Shown here: positions 1-14,087 of the stretch, one piece after another
Layout: each line of letters starts with the position of its first letter
Numbering within the stretch: the first letter of the stretch is position 1
Assembly: GCF_964340395.1 (NCBI RefSeq)
Contig: NC_135551.1
Location: forward strand, 19,271,003 to 19,335,002
DNA: 64,000 bases
Source of the DNA: Glandiceps talaboti
Taxonomy: Eukaryota; Hemichordata; Enteropneusta; Spengelidae
Direction of reading: 5' to 3'
Notes under the pieces: generated by a model
What the model was told of the DNA's origin: nothing
What the model saw: the letters and a program-made list of their open reading frames with translations, nothing else
The model's database searches: none
Made by a program: the position numbers and the translations under genes

Positions 1-107
1 GTGTGACATCATACAACCACCCATACTACGTACGTATACATAGTCGTGACAAGAGTCATATTTTATGTGTCGATCAAGCTAACGTGCAATAAAATGCAAT
101 AATTGTC

Positions 108-425
108 ATTATACCACGCACAAGCCAAGTTATTGTTTTTAACATAAAATATGGACTGTATACCCGTGATCGTTCTACGTCACGACAATATGTGTCCACG
201 TCATGGGTTCTGTTGTACTTGAAAACGTTCTAAATCGTGATAATTTTTCCCGGTTTTTCATAAATGTTGCTTGCGATGTATGATGATATTATTCCTAAAT
301 GTTAATCGTATTTCAGTCCGAAAATACTCGTGACCTAAGGGGCTTTGTCACTACGCGTCCATCGACTCATAGTGAAGGCCCCTTTAGGTCAATAAAACAT
401 TTCTTGGCTGAAGGAATTTTTTTTT
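108..425 (+). repeat. Dispersed repeat, copy A (partner at 53782-54105)
   Basis: This stretch matches 53782-54105 in the same orientation with clear but diverged identity. Both begin with ATTATACCA followed by GCACAAGCCAAGTTATTGT, share ATATGGA-TGTATAC, GTTCTAC/ATTCTAT plus GTCAC, a CATGGGTTCTG-like block, and end with GACTCATA...GGCC/T...TTAGGTCA and a TTGCCTGAA/TTGGCTGAA block. No reading frame is conserved. It is probably a non-autonomous element of unknown class. The right end of this copy runs into a poly-T/poly-G tract at 417-444. Confidence 0.6.
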
Positions 426-444
426 TTTTTTTTTGGGGGGGGGG
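417..444. repeat. poly(T)/poly(G) tract
   Basis: A run of T is followed directly by a run of G. The same T-then-G composition recurs at 33880-33922 and, as C-then-A, at 27509-27530. Length is likely variable and error-prone in assembly. Confidence 0.8.
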
Positions 445-1884
<1,440 letters not shown>

Positions 1885-2326
1885 AGGGGTGAGATCAATA
1901 GTTCAATGTAGGATAAAAAACTAAATTCTTATACTTAGGCCTCAGAACCCCCCCCCCCCCTCCCCTTCTAACTGAATTAGTCAAAATTGAAAATTGCTTC
2001 AAACCACACAATCAATTTCAAATCAGTATGTAGTACCAGTAGTATGTAGTGCTATGTTTATGAATATGAAGTCAGTATGAAGTGAGTAAAAAATAGTTCT
2101 TTTACGGACAGTTTACTTTATTTTAGTGCCATGCAATTACTATAGCAACAATTCTTCCTTTTCTTAATTTGACATTTTAAAAGGAAATATTGTATTTAGG
2201 GGTACAAAACACCAATTAAAAATAAAATCGATTTTGTAAGATGAGAACTATAATGGTACACCCCCACCCCCAAAGTAAAATAATTTAGTTTTTTTAATCC
2301 TACATTGAGCTATTGATCTCGCCCCT
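1885..2326. mobile_element. 442-bp MITE with ~45-bp terminal inverted repeats and TA target duplication
   Basis: The left end reads AGGGGTGAGATCAATAGTTC and continues to about 1930. The reverse complement of the right end (2282-2326) reads AGGGGCGAGATCAATAGCTC and continues nearly identically. Both ends are flanked by TA (1883-1884 and 2327-2328), as expected for a Tc1/mariner-type or other TA-targeting non-autonomous DNA element. No transposase ORF is present. A diverged second copy lies at about 43692-44085. The inner sequence carries a poly-C run and, on the minus strand, an AATAAA at 2118-2123 that could serve as poly(A) signal for the LRR gene ending 49 bp to the right. Confidence 0.8.
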
Positions 2327-2374
2327 TAACTACGCTAACTGGTCAACCATGATTACAAATCATAGCACTTGTAC

Positions 2375-3412
2375 CTACCTGATTCGCCATCGATGGACGA
2401 TGCAAATAGAGATGGCAACTAATGTTATCAAACCAGCTACAGACAACGTTACTACTTTGATGATTGGGAAACCGCACTGTAGTTCGTTAGGATCAAACTG
2501 GTGTAAAACTTGTCCAGATGAACATTTCGTGTCGTTTATGTTCTCAAAGCACCGTGCTGTATCCATCCATGTTCGCAGCCACACTACCTCACAATCGCAC
2601 TCGAACGCATTGCCACTCAAAGTCAGCTTTTGCAGGGTTTTCAAATGTTGGAGGCCGGTGTCTGCTGATATCATTAAAAGTTGGTTGTCTGCAAAGTCTA
2701 CTTCTATGAGTTTTTCGGTTCCACGAAACATATAAGGAGGCAAAGTCCGTATAGCGTTCTTTGATATAGACAGTTTACGCAGGACCGGCAAGTAACGGAA
2801 AAGTGACTCTGGTATAACTTTCAGTTCATTGTCATTTAAAATGATAACATCCAACTTCAGATTTTCTTGAAAAGCACCCCTTTCTATCTCCTCTACGCTT
2901 GACTTGTGTAAGTTTAACACCTGCAATTCTTTCAGTTGTCGAAACCAATCGCTTGATACTCGCTTGATACAACGATTGTAACTGAGATCTAATTTAGTCA
3001 ATGAGACTAAGCCATCAAAAGCAGTCGACTCTATAACATTTGAATCTAGTTGGTTATACGGCAGTGATAATCTTTCCAACCTTCGTAGATTTGAGAATGG
3101 CGTACCCCTAAGTTTGGCTAGTCGCTTCTGGTTGCCAATGTACAGAGTTACAGTTTCACTTGGTAAATTACTTGGGATACTCCGTAAATTTTCGTCTGAA
3201 CATTTAACCGAAATATAGTTTTTATCATATCCAAAATAAGGACACATATGACACTGGCAAAATAACGGACAGGCATCGGTCACGTTCTTCACGAATGAAC
3301 ATTTTCGCAGACGATGTCGATACCCACGATGCCACCGTCTGCTATCGCAACGTCGACTCATGTAAAGAGTAATTACCAACAAGATAACGAACCACTTTAA
3401 GAGTAAATTCAT
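2375..3412 (-). CDS. LRR receptor-like single-pass membrane protein (TLR-type ectodomain, no TIR seen)
   Basis: The 345-residue ORF starts with a hydrophobic signal sequence (about residues 4-17). A Cys-rich N-terminal cap (CPLFCQCHMC region) follows, then about seven leucine-rich repeats with LxxLxLxxN cores (such as LERLSLPYNQL, LTKLDLSYN, LRKLSISKNAI, LQKLTLSGNAF). Next come a C-terminal cap with the CDC...W motif and later cysteines, and a transmembrane helix near residues 317-339. Only a short basic tail (HRWRIR) follows. This architecture matches Toll-like or LRR-only surface receptors, which bind ligands extracellularly. The stop codon overlaps a strong splice donor (CAG|GTAGGT, donor at 2378/2377), so a cytoplasmic exon, for example TIR, could follow beyond the window; none is visible in 1-2374. 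A TATA-like CTTATATAG lies about 210 bp upstream of the ATG. Ligand and orthologue are unknown. Confidence 0.8.
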   Translation of the reverse strand: MNLLLKWFVILLVITLYMSRRCDSRRWHRGYRHRLRKCSFVKNVTDACPLFCQCHMCPYFGYDKNYISVKCSDENLRSIPSNLPSETVTLYIGNQKRLAKLRGTPFSNLRRLERLSLPYNQLDSNVIESTAFDGLVSLTKLDLSYNRCIKRVSSDWFRQLKELQVLNLHKSSVEEIERGAFQENLKLDVIILNDNELKVIPESLFRYLPVLRKLSISKNAIRTLPPYMFRGTEKLIEVDFADNQLLMISADTGLQHLKTLQKLTLSGNAFECDCEVVWLRTWMDTARCFENINDTKCSSGQVLHQFDPNELQCGFPIIKVVTLSVAGLITLVAISICIVHRWRIR

Positions 3413-4761
3413 GTCTGTGAATGCCTATGCTATATAATCATGAAAGTGGAGACCAAAGATCGTCTTAATCAGATCACAGGTTGGGTACTTCATGGACTGC
3501 GAAACTGTAGCTTCGAACTAGTACATGTATTTGTTTAGATGATACTGCAGTACCCTGGCACAGATGACAAGTGCAATCGATCAACTGACTACTACTGTTG
3601 TCTGATATTAATCCCATATATTAACTATATAAGGGAATGGAAGTTGTGTATTATTTATCTTGTATCGTGTCTAGATACATGATAACCTTACTAGAAGTGA
3701 CGTATATATGAGTAATACTACTATGATCTAAGTTTCGATATGATTGAACTTTATACCAAGACGGGCTGGGCTGATTCTTTAAATTTCATGAGAGGGCCAA
3801 TATGAAGCCATTGGAAGCGTCCAATTGATTGGAAAGAAATGGAAGATACGTGTTATGATAGCCCATTCAGTATTTTAGTGATATTTAAAAATTTTTATTT
3901 TGATTATTAACTAGAAGTATTCCTTTAATTGCAAAAATGTTGCTTAAAGAAACTTCCAGTTTTCAATATTTTGTTCAATATCCAATATTTGTGAGAAACG
4001 GTTGATAAACTTGTTTCTGCTTTATCCATCCATGGGGGTGGCCCTATTTTTTTGTTTCTCATCTATCGACCAACCCTAATTTTCAGCTCCAACACCAAAA
4101 AAAACCTCAACTTTTTTATTTTAAATAGCCTGACCCTCTGTTATCCCAACAACAACGCCCTCGACGGCAAGATTTTGCGAACATCAGACATTCATCATGG
4201 CAAAAAAAGGGGAGAAGGGGACTCCGAAGACCATCAATGCTAAAAACGTGTATGACATTGCGTTTACCATATGGCCATATGGGTTGTTAGATCAAGTTTG
4301 TTAATAAGTGGAAGCATTTTCCAAGGCTGGTTCAAATTTGATTATTTTGTTTGGTAATAATAAATTGGCCTGAAGGTCAGCCAGCCAAGTGACCGGTTTG
4401 TCAAGGTTATTGACCCTGATATCAGGGTAGGTTTATAGCAGGGAAGACATTGGTATCTCACTAAAACGTTTTCCATTTGGGCTTTGTATACGCCTACAGG
4501 TTTGGAACTTTCGTTGAATCAACAGCGAACTTGCAATCCACACTGAGCATGCTCAGATGCAAAGGACTATGGGATTATCTGTGGTTATCGCAATACCTTA
4601 TCTGGCGCTACCGATAAAAAAAACACAATGCCAATTCATTAGTATTTATTATCACATTTCCCATGATGCAACATTCCACATTACAGGTTTGCAAGTTCCC
4701 TACTCATACATCGGGGTTCTTTCGTTTTCCTTGCTCACGTGACCATTTAGTACTTGTAATA
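3413..4761. other. Upstream region of the LRR gene, non-coding
   Basis: Contains the probable 5' flank of the minus-strand LRR gene, including a TATA-like motif on the minus strand near 3622-3633. No other gene, RNA or repeat is recognisable; short ORFs here show no domains. Confidence 0.45.

Positions 4762-4762
<1 letters not shown>

Positions 4763-4849
<87 letters not shown>
4763..4849. repeat. (TA)n microsatellite 1
   Basis: About 43 uninterrupted TA units. A second TA array follows 128 bp later, so the two can pair with each other or form cruciforms. Confidence 0.95.
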
Positions 4850-4852
<3 letters not shown>

Positions 4853-4975
4853 TGATGATCGCAATATGCGTGAAACTCCGAGTTACACCCAAGAAAGAGT
4901 TCCAGTACTACCAAAACTATTACGCTCTGCCACTGCGGTATAGAGCACTGTCTTAGCAGATTGATTCTCACCGAG

Positions 4976-5893
<918 letters not shown>

Positions 5894-5894
5894 C

Positions 5895-5901
5895 TCGCGC
5901 G

Positions 5902-5964
<63 letters not shown>
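5895..5964. repeat. Compound (CG)n(CA)n microsatellite
   Basis: Eight CG units pass directly into about 27 AC units, a strongly Z-DNA-prone alternating purine/pyrimidine tract. A mirror arrangement, (TG)n then (CG)n, occurs at 12627-12686. Confidence 0.95.
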
Positions 5965-5966
<2 letters not shown>

Positions 5967-7370
5967 GAGAGGCATATACAAGAATATCACAGTGGTTGTC
6001 ACTGTATTTATTCATATAAAAAACAACAGAAAGCAAACCTGGGCAAAAGGGATATATCAAATGTTTGCCAACTATGCAGAATGTCCTAATGTAGTCTCTG
6101 CTACAATATCAAATGATCCACCCGAGCTCTTCATAACTATTTCAAAAATAACATATCTATCATAATATTTGTATTACATTAACTACCTGGAAAGGTTCAC
6201 GCCTCCTATTACTACTAACATGTGTCTGAAATTACACACCATAATATTTGACAATGTTATCAAATTTCCCTACTCTAGTACCACGTCATTATCCTTGTTG
6301 CTACAACTTTTAAGTCCTCAATTATAAATTTGAAGCCGCTAAACATTGCAGTGGGTCTTCTTCTTTTTTCTTTAAAAACCACGCCCAATTTGTACGGAAT
6401 TACGCCAAATTTGTGATAACACAGTCAATTGAAAGTACAACATTCACCTTTCTACGGTGCATGAGTCATATTCTACACCATGAGACTAGTGGTGGACTAC
6501 TGCCACCGATATTTTTTAAAAAAAACACACGTTCAAGCTAAAGATAAGTTGATCTGCACTTCCTAGCCTGACGGATCAAAAGTTGTGGTTCTTCATAGAA
6601 TCATAAACACTGGGTTCTGTTTTGACTTATAATTACAAAATTGACATTTATTGTAAGCTTTCTAAGACTCAACTGTAAAACTTTTTGTAAATAAATTGAC
6701 AAGCAAATATTTACTTTTTAACGAGGTCAGACGTCTTTCTGATACTCGGTTGCAACACGTATATCATTCATTGATTATTTTAAAAAGCAAATGTTTACTT
6801 ATCAAGATCTGTCTTCTAATGTATACACGTATTGATTGAATTGTTTATGTCTAAGGAAATTGTTAGCTTAACATCTGTTTTGGTTCTACGGAATATATAA
6901 AAAAGCACCAAAATATTATTGCAAATATATAATTGAACAGTAGTAAAATATATCACAAAATATTGATATGTTCTCTATCACTACAAAATCCATTGCCTGT
7001 TATTGTTCACTGTGACAATAGTTGTATAGAGAAGTGATTTGAAGATGACTTTTGAGAAAATAATAAAACTTGCAACACACGCTAGTTTCAGGATACTTTT
7101 CATAAAGTTCTTAACAAGTGTATGAAGTTCGATAACGACATACTAGTACATTCTTACATCTACATGTAATACATTGGAATGCATTATAAAGAACCCCATG
7201 ACACGTGACTGCAAGTGTGGCATACTTGGGGTATTGCACGAGTGCTTGCAGTGTTCTCTGCTACCATACTTTCACGAGCATAGCTAGTGAAAGTGCAGCA
7301 GAAAACACTACAAGCACGAGTGCAAATATACAGTCGAGTACCCACACTGGAAATCACGTTGTATCAGTGC
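5965..7370. other. Non-coding, no feature recognised
   Basis: AT-rich sequence without a credible gene on either strand. Confidence 0.45.
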
Positions 7371-7465
7371 ATCGTCGCAAACCACGGCCTGTTTTACGGC
7401 ACCGTTCTTAAAGGGCCGTCCCACTGGGAGGAAATAACAGCTCTGGTTTGCGAGAATGGTTGCAT
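7371..7465. repeat. Small foldback element, copy 1
   Basis: An imperfect palindrome. The left arm reads TCGCAAACCACGGCCTGTTT; the right arm, reverse-complemented, reads CTCGCAAACCAGAGCTGTTA. Related copies are at 13106-13186 and 17546-17624. The three lie on either side of and between the two TRIM-NHL loci. No coding capacity. Confidence 0.6.
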
Positions 7466-7771
7466 GGGGTTCTGTTATTATTACATGTTTATCTGAAATG
7501 GCAAGTTTCCATAAAAATCATACAGCGCGATCACGCGATTTCGTGTGTAGCTTAAGATCGCATCCTCATTTGCATTATTATTTGCATGCAAGTATGCATT
7601 AATGTTTTGGCACTGCAATGAAAATATCACTAATATCCGCTCGCACCAGTACAAGTAATCCGTGGTACACATGTATTAATAGTAATAACTATGTGCGTCA
7701 GTCACCAACCTATGATACAACTATAACTTTTTCGTGTACATACTAGGCATCTAGAAAGTAAACTGTACCAT

Positions 7772-7773
<2 letters not shown>

Positions 7774-7859
<86 letters not shown>
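7774..7859. repeat. (TC)n microsatellite
   Basis: About 43 TC units. Confidence 0.95.
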
Positions 7860-7860
<1 letters not shown>

Positions 7861-9082
7861 GAGAAAAGTGTGTTTTGAAACTGAAGTATATAATTTACAA
7901 CTAAACATTCACTTAGGTGATACAACAGTATAAGTAATCATTGAGTTACTGTGAACTTAATATGTTTACATATATATGAATTAGAATTGGGTATTTTTTT
8001 ACTGAAGACATGGGCAAAAATTGCCTGGTTAGGCCAAAAAAAAGAATAGTTTCTGGTCAGCGCTCGTATTACTTAAATATCCCCGCGTCGGTCTTTTTTG
8101 TGTGTGTTTATCAAACCCATATAGTCTGCAGATCTGTGGAGAAACACAAAAATAACCCTCCCTACTTCAGTGAAGACAACAGCAGAGCCAATCATGAACA
8201 AGCAAATGACATCTGCCCCACATACACACTTACTCTAAAGTACTCTGTAAAATACTAAATAAAAAGAACAGTAACTGCCATGAATAGTAGACTGAGTGAC
8301 AGGTTTGTTGAGAATTAAAAAAAAATCACGTCGTCACACCATTTTAGACGAACTGTCCTGACCAGAAACATTTTGTTTTGGCCTTATGTATTGATACACA
8401 AATACGGGATACAAATGTACTGTATTGACAATGTGTCACTTGAATGTAGTGTGATTATGGTATAGATAGCAGTTACACTTTGCGAGTTGTGCCATTCCGT
8501 CTATATACCAGATGGTAAACACCATGGCTAATGTGTGTCACACATGATTACGCATGGTCAGATGTATGAACGTCGTGAATATACAGTTCGCTTTCCCTGG
8601 TAAATATTTATATAAAGTAGCCGACTTGATGACTATGTGTTCGTCTTTTTATAATTTCTAACAAAAAATATTGCTTTTTGATTACTTGAAATGCTTTTCA
8701 AGCTTATGTAGGCTTTACTATTTTACTGGTATATGTTCAATACAGAAGTACGAGGATAACCGAAGTAGTGTGTACTATATGACGTTACTTTCATTTTTTT
8801 TAAAATCTTTTGACAGTTTCTAACAAATAATCTTATATTGCCTTTTTGTCCTTCATTGGATGTTTTATTGTTTTGTAACTCGAATATTGTACTGAAATTT
8901 CATGGTTTACTTTCAGGAATATGACGATAACCGAAATAATATGCACAATACGGCGCTATTTCGTGATTTTTGATTGACATTATGACTGCGTTTCTCATAT
9001 TATATGTATGTATACAGGTGTACAAACTTCAGATAATTCCGATGTTTTTTTGCGTAATCTGTTTACAGACGGTTATAAACAT
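7860..9082. other. 3' flank of the TRIM-NHL gene, non-coding
   Basis: Downstream of the minus-strand TRIM-NHL stop codon and probably includes its 3' UTR at the right end. No other gene is supported. Confidence 0.45.
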
Positions 9083-11533
9083 TCATTCAATTTGGGCAAA
9101 TACTTTAATACAGTGGTTTCCGTAGTCTGCCACCACAATTTTACCAAAGGGCTCATCATCTGTGACGCACACACCAAAGGGGTTTTTCAAACCATCTTTG
9201 GCACTATCAATGCGACAAATGAACTTTCCACGCGAATTGAATTTCTGTACGCGGTTGTTACTGTATTCACAGACATACACGTTATCATGCTTGTCGTGTA
9301 CGACACCTGACGGGTAACTGAGCTGTCCCGGACCAATACCCTGACTACCGAAGGAAAACAGATGTTCTCCTTCGGCGTTGAACACCTGGATGCGGTGGTT
9401 CAGCTCATCTGATACGACGACGTTTCCCTGACTGTCAACTGTGACACAACAGGGAGAATTAACTTGACCTTTGCCACTGCCCTTACTAGAAAAGGACTTT
9501 ACGTGGTCGCCGTCTTGGTTATAAACTTGGATACAGTGGGCACTACTATCGCTTACGTAGACTCTCTTATTGGTTGGACTGAATACAATACCTTTCGGAC
9601 TCTGCAATTCATTATTTCCGAAACAACGCAAGACCTTTCCATTTTCATCACAGACTACTACTTTTCGCTTGTCGTAGTTGGTAAAGAAAATTTTACCATC
9701 TGGTGAGACTGACACAAATCGAGGACAATACGTATGCCCTGAATCAGTGATTTGCATAGCTCGCTTATGATTTCCCTTCACGGTAAACATTTGTAATCTA
9801 TTGTTACCATTATCACACACCAGGACACACCCACTTTTTGTCAAAGCTGCTCCCCATGGGTTATTAAGTTGCCCGACCCCCTTACCTTTCTCCCCATACT
9901 TGTGTACTAACCCTTTCTTAGGAATGACTTTGACTTTGACTGGTGACCCCTGTACGGGTTTCTGACGCACAGACACCAATATTTCATGGTCACCTTCAAT
10001 CTTCGTCTGGCATCTCATTGCAAATGTCCCATCTTCTTTGATGTCTACCTTCATGTCTTCCCGTTCGTTGTCGGGTTTCTTCACCATAGCGGTGATATCG
10101 GTCATCTGAGAAAGGCGGCGGTTATTGTCCGTGCCTGTCGTTGCCATAGTGACACACATATCATCCCCTATGCATGTGAACTGTGGAACGCCTTTCAATC
10201 CATACGTCACGGGTGTTTTCAGTATAGTGCCGAGCGCTTTCTCCTTGTAATAATCGGCAACACTCTGGAACGACATGTAATCGTGTTCAATCGGCTCAGT
10301 CTTAGTTTCACTGGTAATCAGTTCTTGTATTTGGTATGTCATGCCTCTCTTTGCTGACATCAGTTGAGCTGCGTTTCCATAATGCATCAGTTTGTCTGCG
10401 AACTCTCGGGCATTGACCAGGTCGTTTTCTTTGTTCACCAGTTCTTTAAGCTGGGCTTTCAAGTTTGTTTTCCTTCCCTCGTATTCGTCCTTTAGCTCCT
10501 TCAGCAACAGTTTTTCATTTTGTCGTATTGTCTGCGTAACTTCTTTCACGATCTTATCAGCGTGGTCTTTGACTTTCTTTTCTTCACCCTTAAAACGGCG
10601 ATCCAGCGAGTCTAGGATTTTCTGCACGGCCGCTTTGCTGTCAACCGTGTCTTGGTTCTTTTCATTCAGTTTTGCAACCATTTTGAGCAACTCTTTAGTG
10701 AACTCAGACGCGACATCATTCAGGTATCTGTAATTGTGACCAGGGCGTGGGTGCTCGAGTGCTGTGCATTCAAGGCAAATGGGATTGTCACACGTGTCGC
10801 AGTAGAACGTTACTGCATGACTTGGGTGTTTGTTACAGGGAACCGGTGGTTGGACCGACGCTGGGTCTTTGGTCTGTTTGTTTTGGTATTCTTCAAAGGA
10901 CATCAAACGATGAGACTTTAGGAATGGAAAGGCTTGATGTGCGGATGTGCAAAAGCTGCAAATATCCACTCCACATTCAACGCAATGTTTGAATGGCTCG
11001 TTCTGTTTGCATCCATCGCATCTTTTCGATTCCTCTGTTTTGGTTTCACGCTTTCTGAACTGTTCAACTAATTCGTTAACAAAGAAGTTTGTGGACAGAC
11101 GAGCTACTCCACCGCCTTGGAGTCCATGAGATCTTCTACAAATCGGGCAGTCTAATTTCCCCGTCTTTTCAACAGCTTTATCTAGACACTGTTCGCAAAA
11201 GCTGTGTAAGCAAGGCAGTATTTTTGCTCTTTTGTAACGATCAGAGCAAATGCGGCAGATGAGAAACTTTTCCTCGATTTGATCGAGGAATTTCGATTCT
11301 GCACTCACAGCCATGGTGTCTAGACGACTCACTGAATGGTTGTTTGGTTCCGAATGAACACTCAACAAAGGAGAGTCATAGGATTGTGACGTCATGGCTA
11401 TTGAATATTTCGTGAGTGGGTACGTGTTCGTATATGTTTTCAAAACATCGTCCTGAACAAGCCTTGCGGAAAAAATACCCCTGGCTGAAAACTTGTTTAT
11501 ATCGTTTTCTCTTTTCATCCTTCGTGACAGCAA
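9083..11533 (-). CDS. TRIM-NHL protein (RING, two B-boxes, coiled coil, filamin, NHL propeller)
   Basis: An intact single-exon ORF of 816 codons. Domains in order: C3HC4 RING at residues 93-132 (C93, C96, C108, H110, C113, C116, C129, C132); B-box 1 at about 172-200; B-box 2 at about 233-270; coiled coil at about 275-400; filamin-type Ig fold at about 445-540 (ending QGSPVKVKVIPKKG); and an NHL beta-propeller at about 545-816, each blade carrying a V/I-x-V-x-D/E-x-x-N-x-R/C-I/V-Q-V/K-F type strand (NGNNRLQMF, LNHRIQVF, YSNNRVQKF, YGNHCIKVF). This is the TRIM2/TRIM3/TRIM71 architecture: a likely RING E3 ubiquitin ligase whose propeller binds RNA or protein partners, acting in the cytoplasm. 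The first 46-73 residues do not resemble the family, so translation may begin at Met47 (MTSQSYDS) or Met74 (MAVSAES), nearer the RING. Which vertebrate TRIM is closest cannot be settled by eye. Confidence 0.9.
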   Translation of the reverse strand: MLSRRMKRENDINKFSARGIFSARLVQDDVLKTYTNTYPLTKYSIAMTSQSYDSPLLSVHSEPNNHSVSRLDTMAVSAESKFLDQIEEKFLICRICSDRYKRAKILPCLHSFCEQCLDKAVEKTGKLDCPICRRSHGLQGGGVARLSTNFFVNELVEQFRKRETKTEESKRCDGCKQNEPFKHCVECGVDICSFCTSAHQAFPFLKSHRLMSFEEYQNKQTKDPASVQPPVPCNKHPSHAVTFYCDTCDNPICLECTALEHPRPGHNYRYLNDVASEFTKELLKMVAKLNEKNQDTVDSKAAVQKILDSLDRRFKGEEKKVKDHADKIVKEVTQTIRQNEKLLLKELKDEYEGRKTNLKAQLKELVNKENDLVNAREFADKLMHYGNAAQLMSAKRGMTYQIQELITSETKTEPIEHDYMSFQSVADYYKEKALGTILKTPVTYGLKGVPQFTCIGDDMCVTMATTGTDNNRRLSQMTDITAMVKKPDNEREDMKVDIKEDGTFAMRCQTKIEGDHEILVSVRQKPVQGSPVKVKVIPKKGLVHKYGEKGKGVGQLNNPWGAALTKSGCVLVCDNGNNRLQMFTVKGNHKRAMQITDSGHTYCPRFVSVSPDGKIFFTNYDKRKVVVCDENGKVLRCFGNNELQSPKGIVFSPTNKRVYVSDSSAHCIQVYNQDGDHVKSFSSKGSGKGQVNSPCCVTVDSQGNVVVSDELNHRIQVFNAEGEHLFSFGSQGIGPGQLSYPSGVVHDKHDNVYVCEYSNNRVQKFNSRGKFICRIDSAKDGLKNPFGVCVTDDEPFGKIVVADYGNHCIKVFAQIE

Positions 11534-12529
11534 TGATCAATTACCCAGGCTACCTCTCCTTGTTTGTTCCTAATTTCTGTTGAAGTAAACGAAATATATG
11601 AAATTCACAATGAAAGTATCAGATCACATAAACATAGACTTCAATTTAAAAAACAACAACGTAACATTAGATATGGATTTTACTACTGGGGTGGGGTGAG
11701 GGAGGGGGGGGGGCGGCTGACTGCAAAACTACAGTGCAAGATCGGTCAAGAGAATGAACATCGATCTATTTACCATGGCAAGGTGCAACCAACGAAGCGG
11801 TTCTTGCAAAAAGCTGTTCTAACGCAATTTTTCAGTGAGCGGGCAGATTTTTCGACCGGTAAGGGGAAGAGAGCAAATATGGAAACAGTGCAGTGGGGAA
11901 TTCCTTATTTTGATCCCATGGGAGAGGGCAAAACATGAAAGGGGGGGGGAGCAGCGACAGACCCTAATGCCGGCATTTTATAAAAGGTTCGCCGTCTACC
12001 AAGTGAATCATGGGACAACAATGTAGAACTTGGACAAACGTATGCTACTCGACAGGCTCGGTAACCAATAGGTTTGAAACTTTGTGTAAGCAAGTTTTCC
12101 TGGTGGGGAGTGGGAAAGTGGGCAATTATTCTCAGTACTGGGTGGGCAGTGAGATGGTGGACATGTTGAAAGCCAGTGGGAGGGAAAGGAGATAATATAT
12201 TATCACCAATTGTGGGAGGGTTCATACAAACAGCTAACAACATTTTTGTTGGCATGATGCTACTTAAAAACACACTATATTGATCTAACCACAACTTTTC
12301 CTCTTGGCTGCACATGTATTACAGTTCATGACATTAGCATAGCATCAAACACTTATCTCAAGAGCGATTATTGCATGACAACGTTTTCAAACGTTTTAAA
12401 CATGCAATTCAAAGGCTTGTAGTTAATTCACTCACTCCTGGTTTACATATGCCAACAGAATTCTTACTTACAGTGTTATGTTGTGTATTTAAATATATGA
12501 ACATAGGTGACTGGGAAATTATCTAGCTA
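11534..12529. other. Upstream flank of the TRIM-NHL gene, non-coding
   Basis: Probable promoter side of the minus-strand TRIM-NHL gene. Contains short poly-G runs (11702-11712, 11940-11949). ORFs of up to 136 codons lack any recognisable domain. Confidence 0.4.
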
Positions 12530-12534
12530 TCTAT

Positions 12535-12625
12535 GTCTGTCTGTCTAGATCGATCTCTGTCTGTCTGTCTGTCTGTCTGCCTGTCTCTGTCTGTCTGTCC
12601 GATCATACGTCCGTCCGTCCGTACG

Positions 12626-12684
<59 letters not shown>

Positions 12685-12686
12685 CG
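12535..12686. repeat. Compound microsatellite (CTGT)n-(CCGT)n-(TG)n-(CG)n
   Basis: CTGT-type units (12535-12600) pass into CCGT units, about 25 TG units (12627-12676) and five CG units. Overlapping ORFs are artefacts. Confidence 0.95.
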
Positions 12687-13105
12687 TGATTGAACATGCA
12701 TTTAGATGTTTTAGATTTCAAAGTTTTATAGGGAGAGATCACCTGTATGTAGGATTGTGACTGAGGTACAATTCGTCTCTATAATGGCGTTTTACGTCTG
12801 GTTCCTGCTATTTTTTCTGCTCAAATTTCTTTTAAACACTTTATTAATACTAATAGTAATATCGAGATACTTGATGTTGAATAGCTCTGGAAATATCTTA
12901 TATACGCCGAGAAGTCTCTGGGGTGTGTCGGAGTTGTTCGAGGGTATATTTACATAGCTATGCAGGTTGCTGATAATGGTGTAATGTACATTTAATACAT
13001 ACCATATATGAGTTAATATATATATGTATATGCCATATAAATAAAACCACGCTAACGGCAATTGTTCAAATTTACTTTGTAATACAAAGTTGTATAGTTT
13101 TTACC

Positions 13106-13186
13106 CATCGTCGTAAACCACAGCCTCTTTTACGACACCGTTCAAGGGTCATTGAAGAAATAGCAGCTCTGGTTTGCGAGAATGAG
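13106..13186. repeat. Small foldback element, copy 2
   Basis: Shares TCGTAAACCACAGCCT and GCTCTGGTTTGCGAGAATG with the copy at 7371-7465, in the same orientation and with the same foldback layout. Confidence 0.6.
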
Positions 13187-14084
13187 TTGTACCCTTGTCT
13201 GCTATGAAAAGCCTAAAATTGCCATAAATTAGCCCCCAAACCCCAGAGCTTCTAGGGGAGGTCTCTTAGGACACCCCTCCCCAAAATGGGTGGGACAAAC
13301 CCTCTATGGCATCGGTAGCATGGATTCTTCGGAATCAGGAATCTGGAATCGAAATAGGAACTTCAACATTACCATTACACTCTGACAACAGTACCATTGA
13401 AATACAAAGCTAGCTTTCATATTCTGAATCAGTATTAAACGCTAATATAATGCTAATGTAACCTAAGTACTATATTATAGGACCAAAGTCAAGTAAGAGA
13501 ACCATCCTTGTTTACGGTCGGGGGATGGGGAGGGGGTGCACACACAAGAACGGTCTCCGAATAGATGAGGATAGGTGGCAAATTTATTCCTATTAGCAAT
13601 CATGTCGGCCTACATCACATGAATTATTATGTTTGTACGACGAATTCTTAAGATAGACGTATATAATAGACGTTTGCTCAAAAAAGCAAAAGTGTACTTG
13701 AGGTCATTTTTATAGTTGTTAAAAGTTAAGATTTCGTTTTTCACAAACTATCATTTTGATCAGGTTCGTGACGTGACACAATTCCCTCTGATTGAACTCT
13801 TAACACATAAGCTTCTTTAAATCCGACAAATCTCACCAGTGCACAAGGTTTTGTGAAAACATTTTTTGTCACTTTCGAATCGTACTTTTGTCACTGATAA
13901 GTTTTTGAATACCCATTTCGATGGGTTCAAATATCAATTATTTTTTGTAGGAGATAGAAATTTTACAATTTTTTTCGGCAGACATTCATGAAAGGCTTGC
14001 ACCTCTTATCACTTCACTAAAGATTATTTCTTTCTCTGAATAGTTATAATAAAAGAATTTTACATGTTAACACTTTCTATACAG
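13187..14084. other. Non-coding, no feature recognised
   Basis: Part of the intergenic region between the two divergent TRIM-NHL loci. No gene or clear repeat end seen. Confidence 0.4.
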
Positions 14085-14087
14085 ACG

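Noticed and set aside
2313-2735. 140-codon plus-strand ORF
   Set aside because: Antisense shadow of the LRR gene; no domain.
9464-11129. Plus-strand ORFs opposite the TRIM-NHL gene
   Set aside because: Shadows of the real minus-strand coding sequence.
11564-12315. Overlapping 124- and 136-codon ORFs
   Set aside because: No recognisable domain, low-complexity context, and no splice or homology support.
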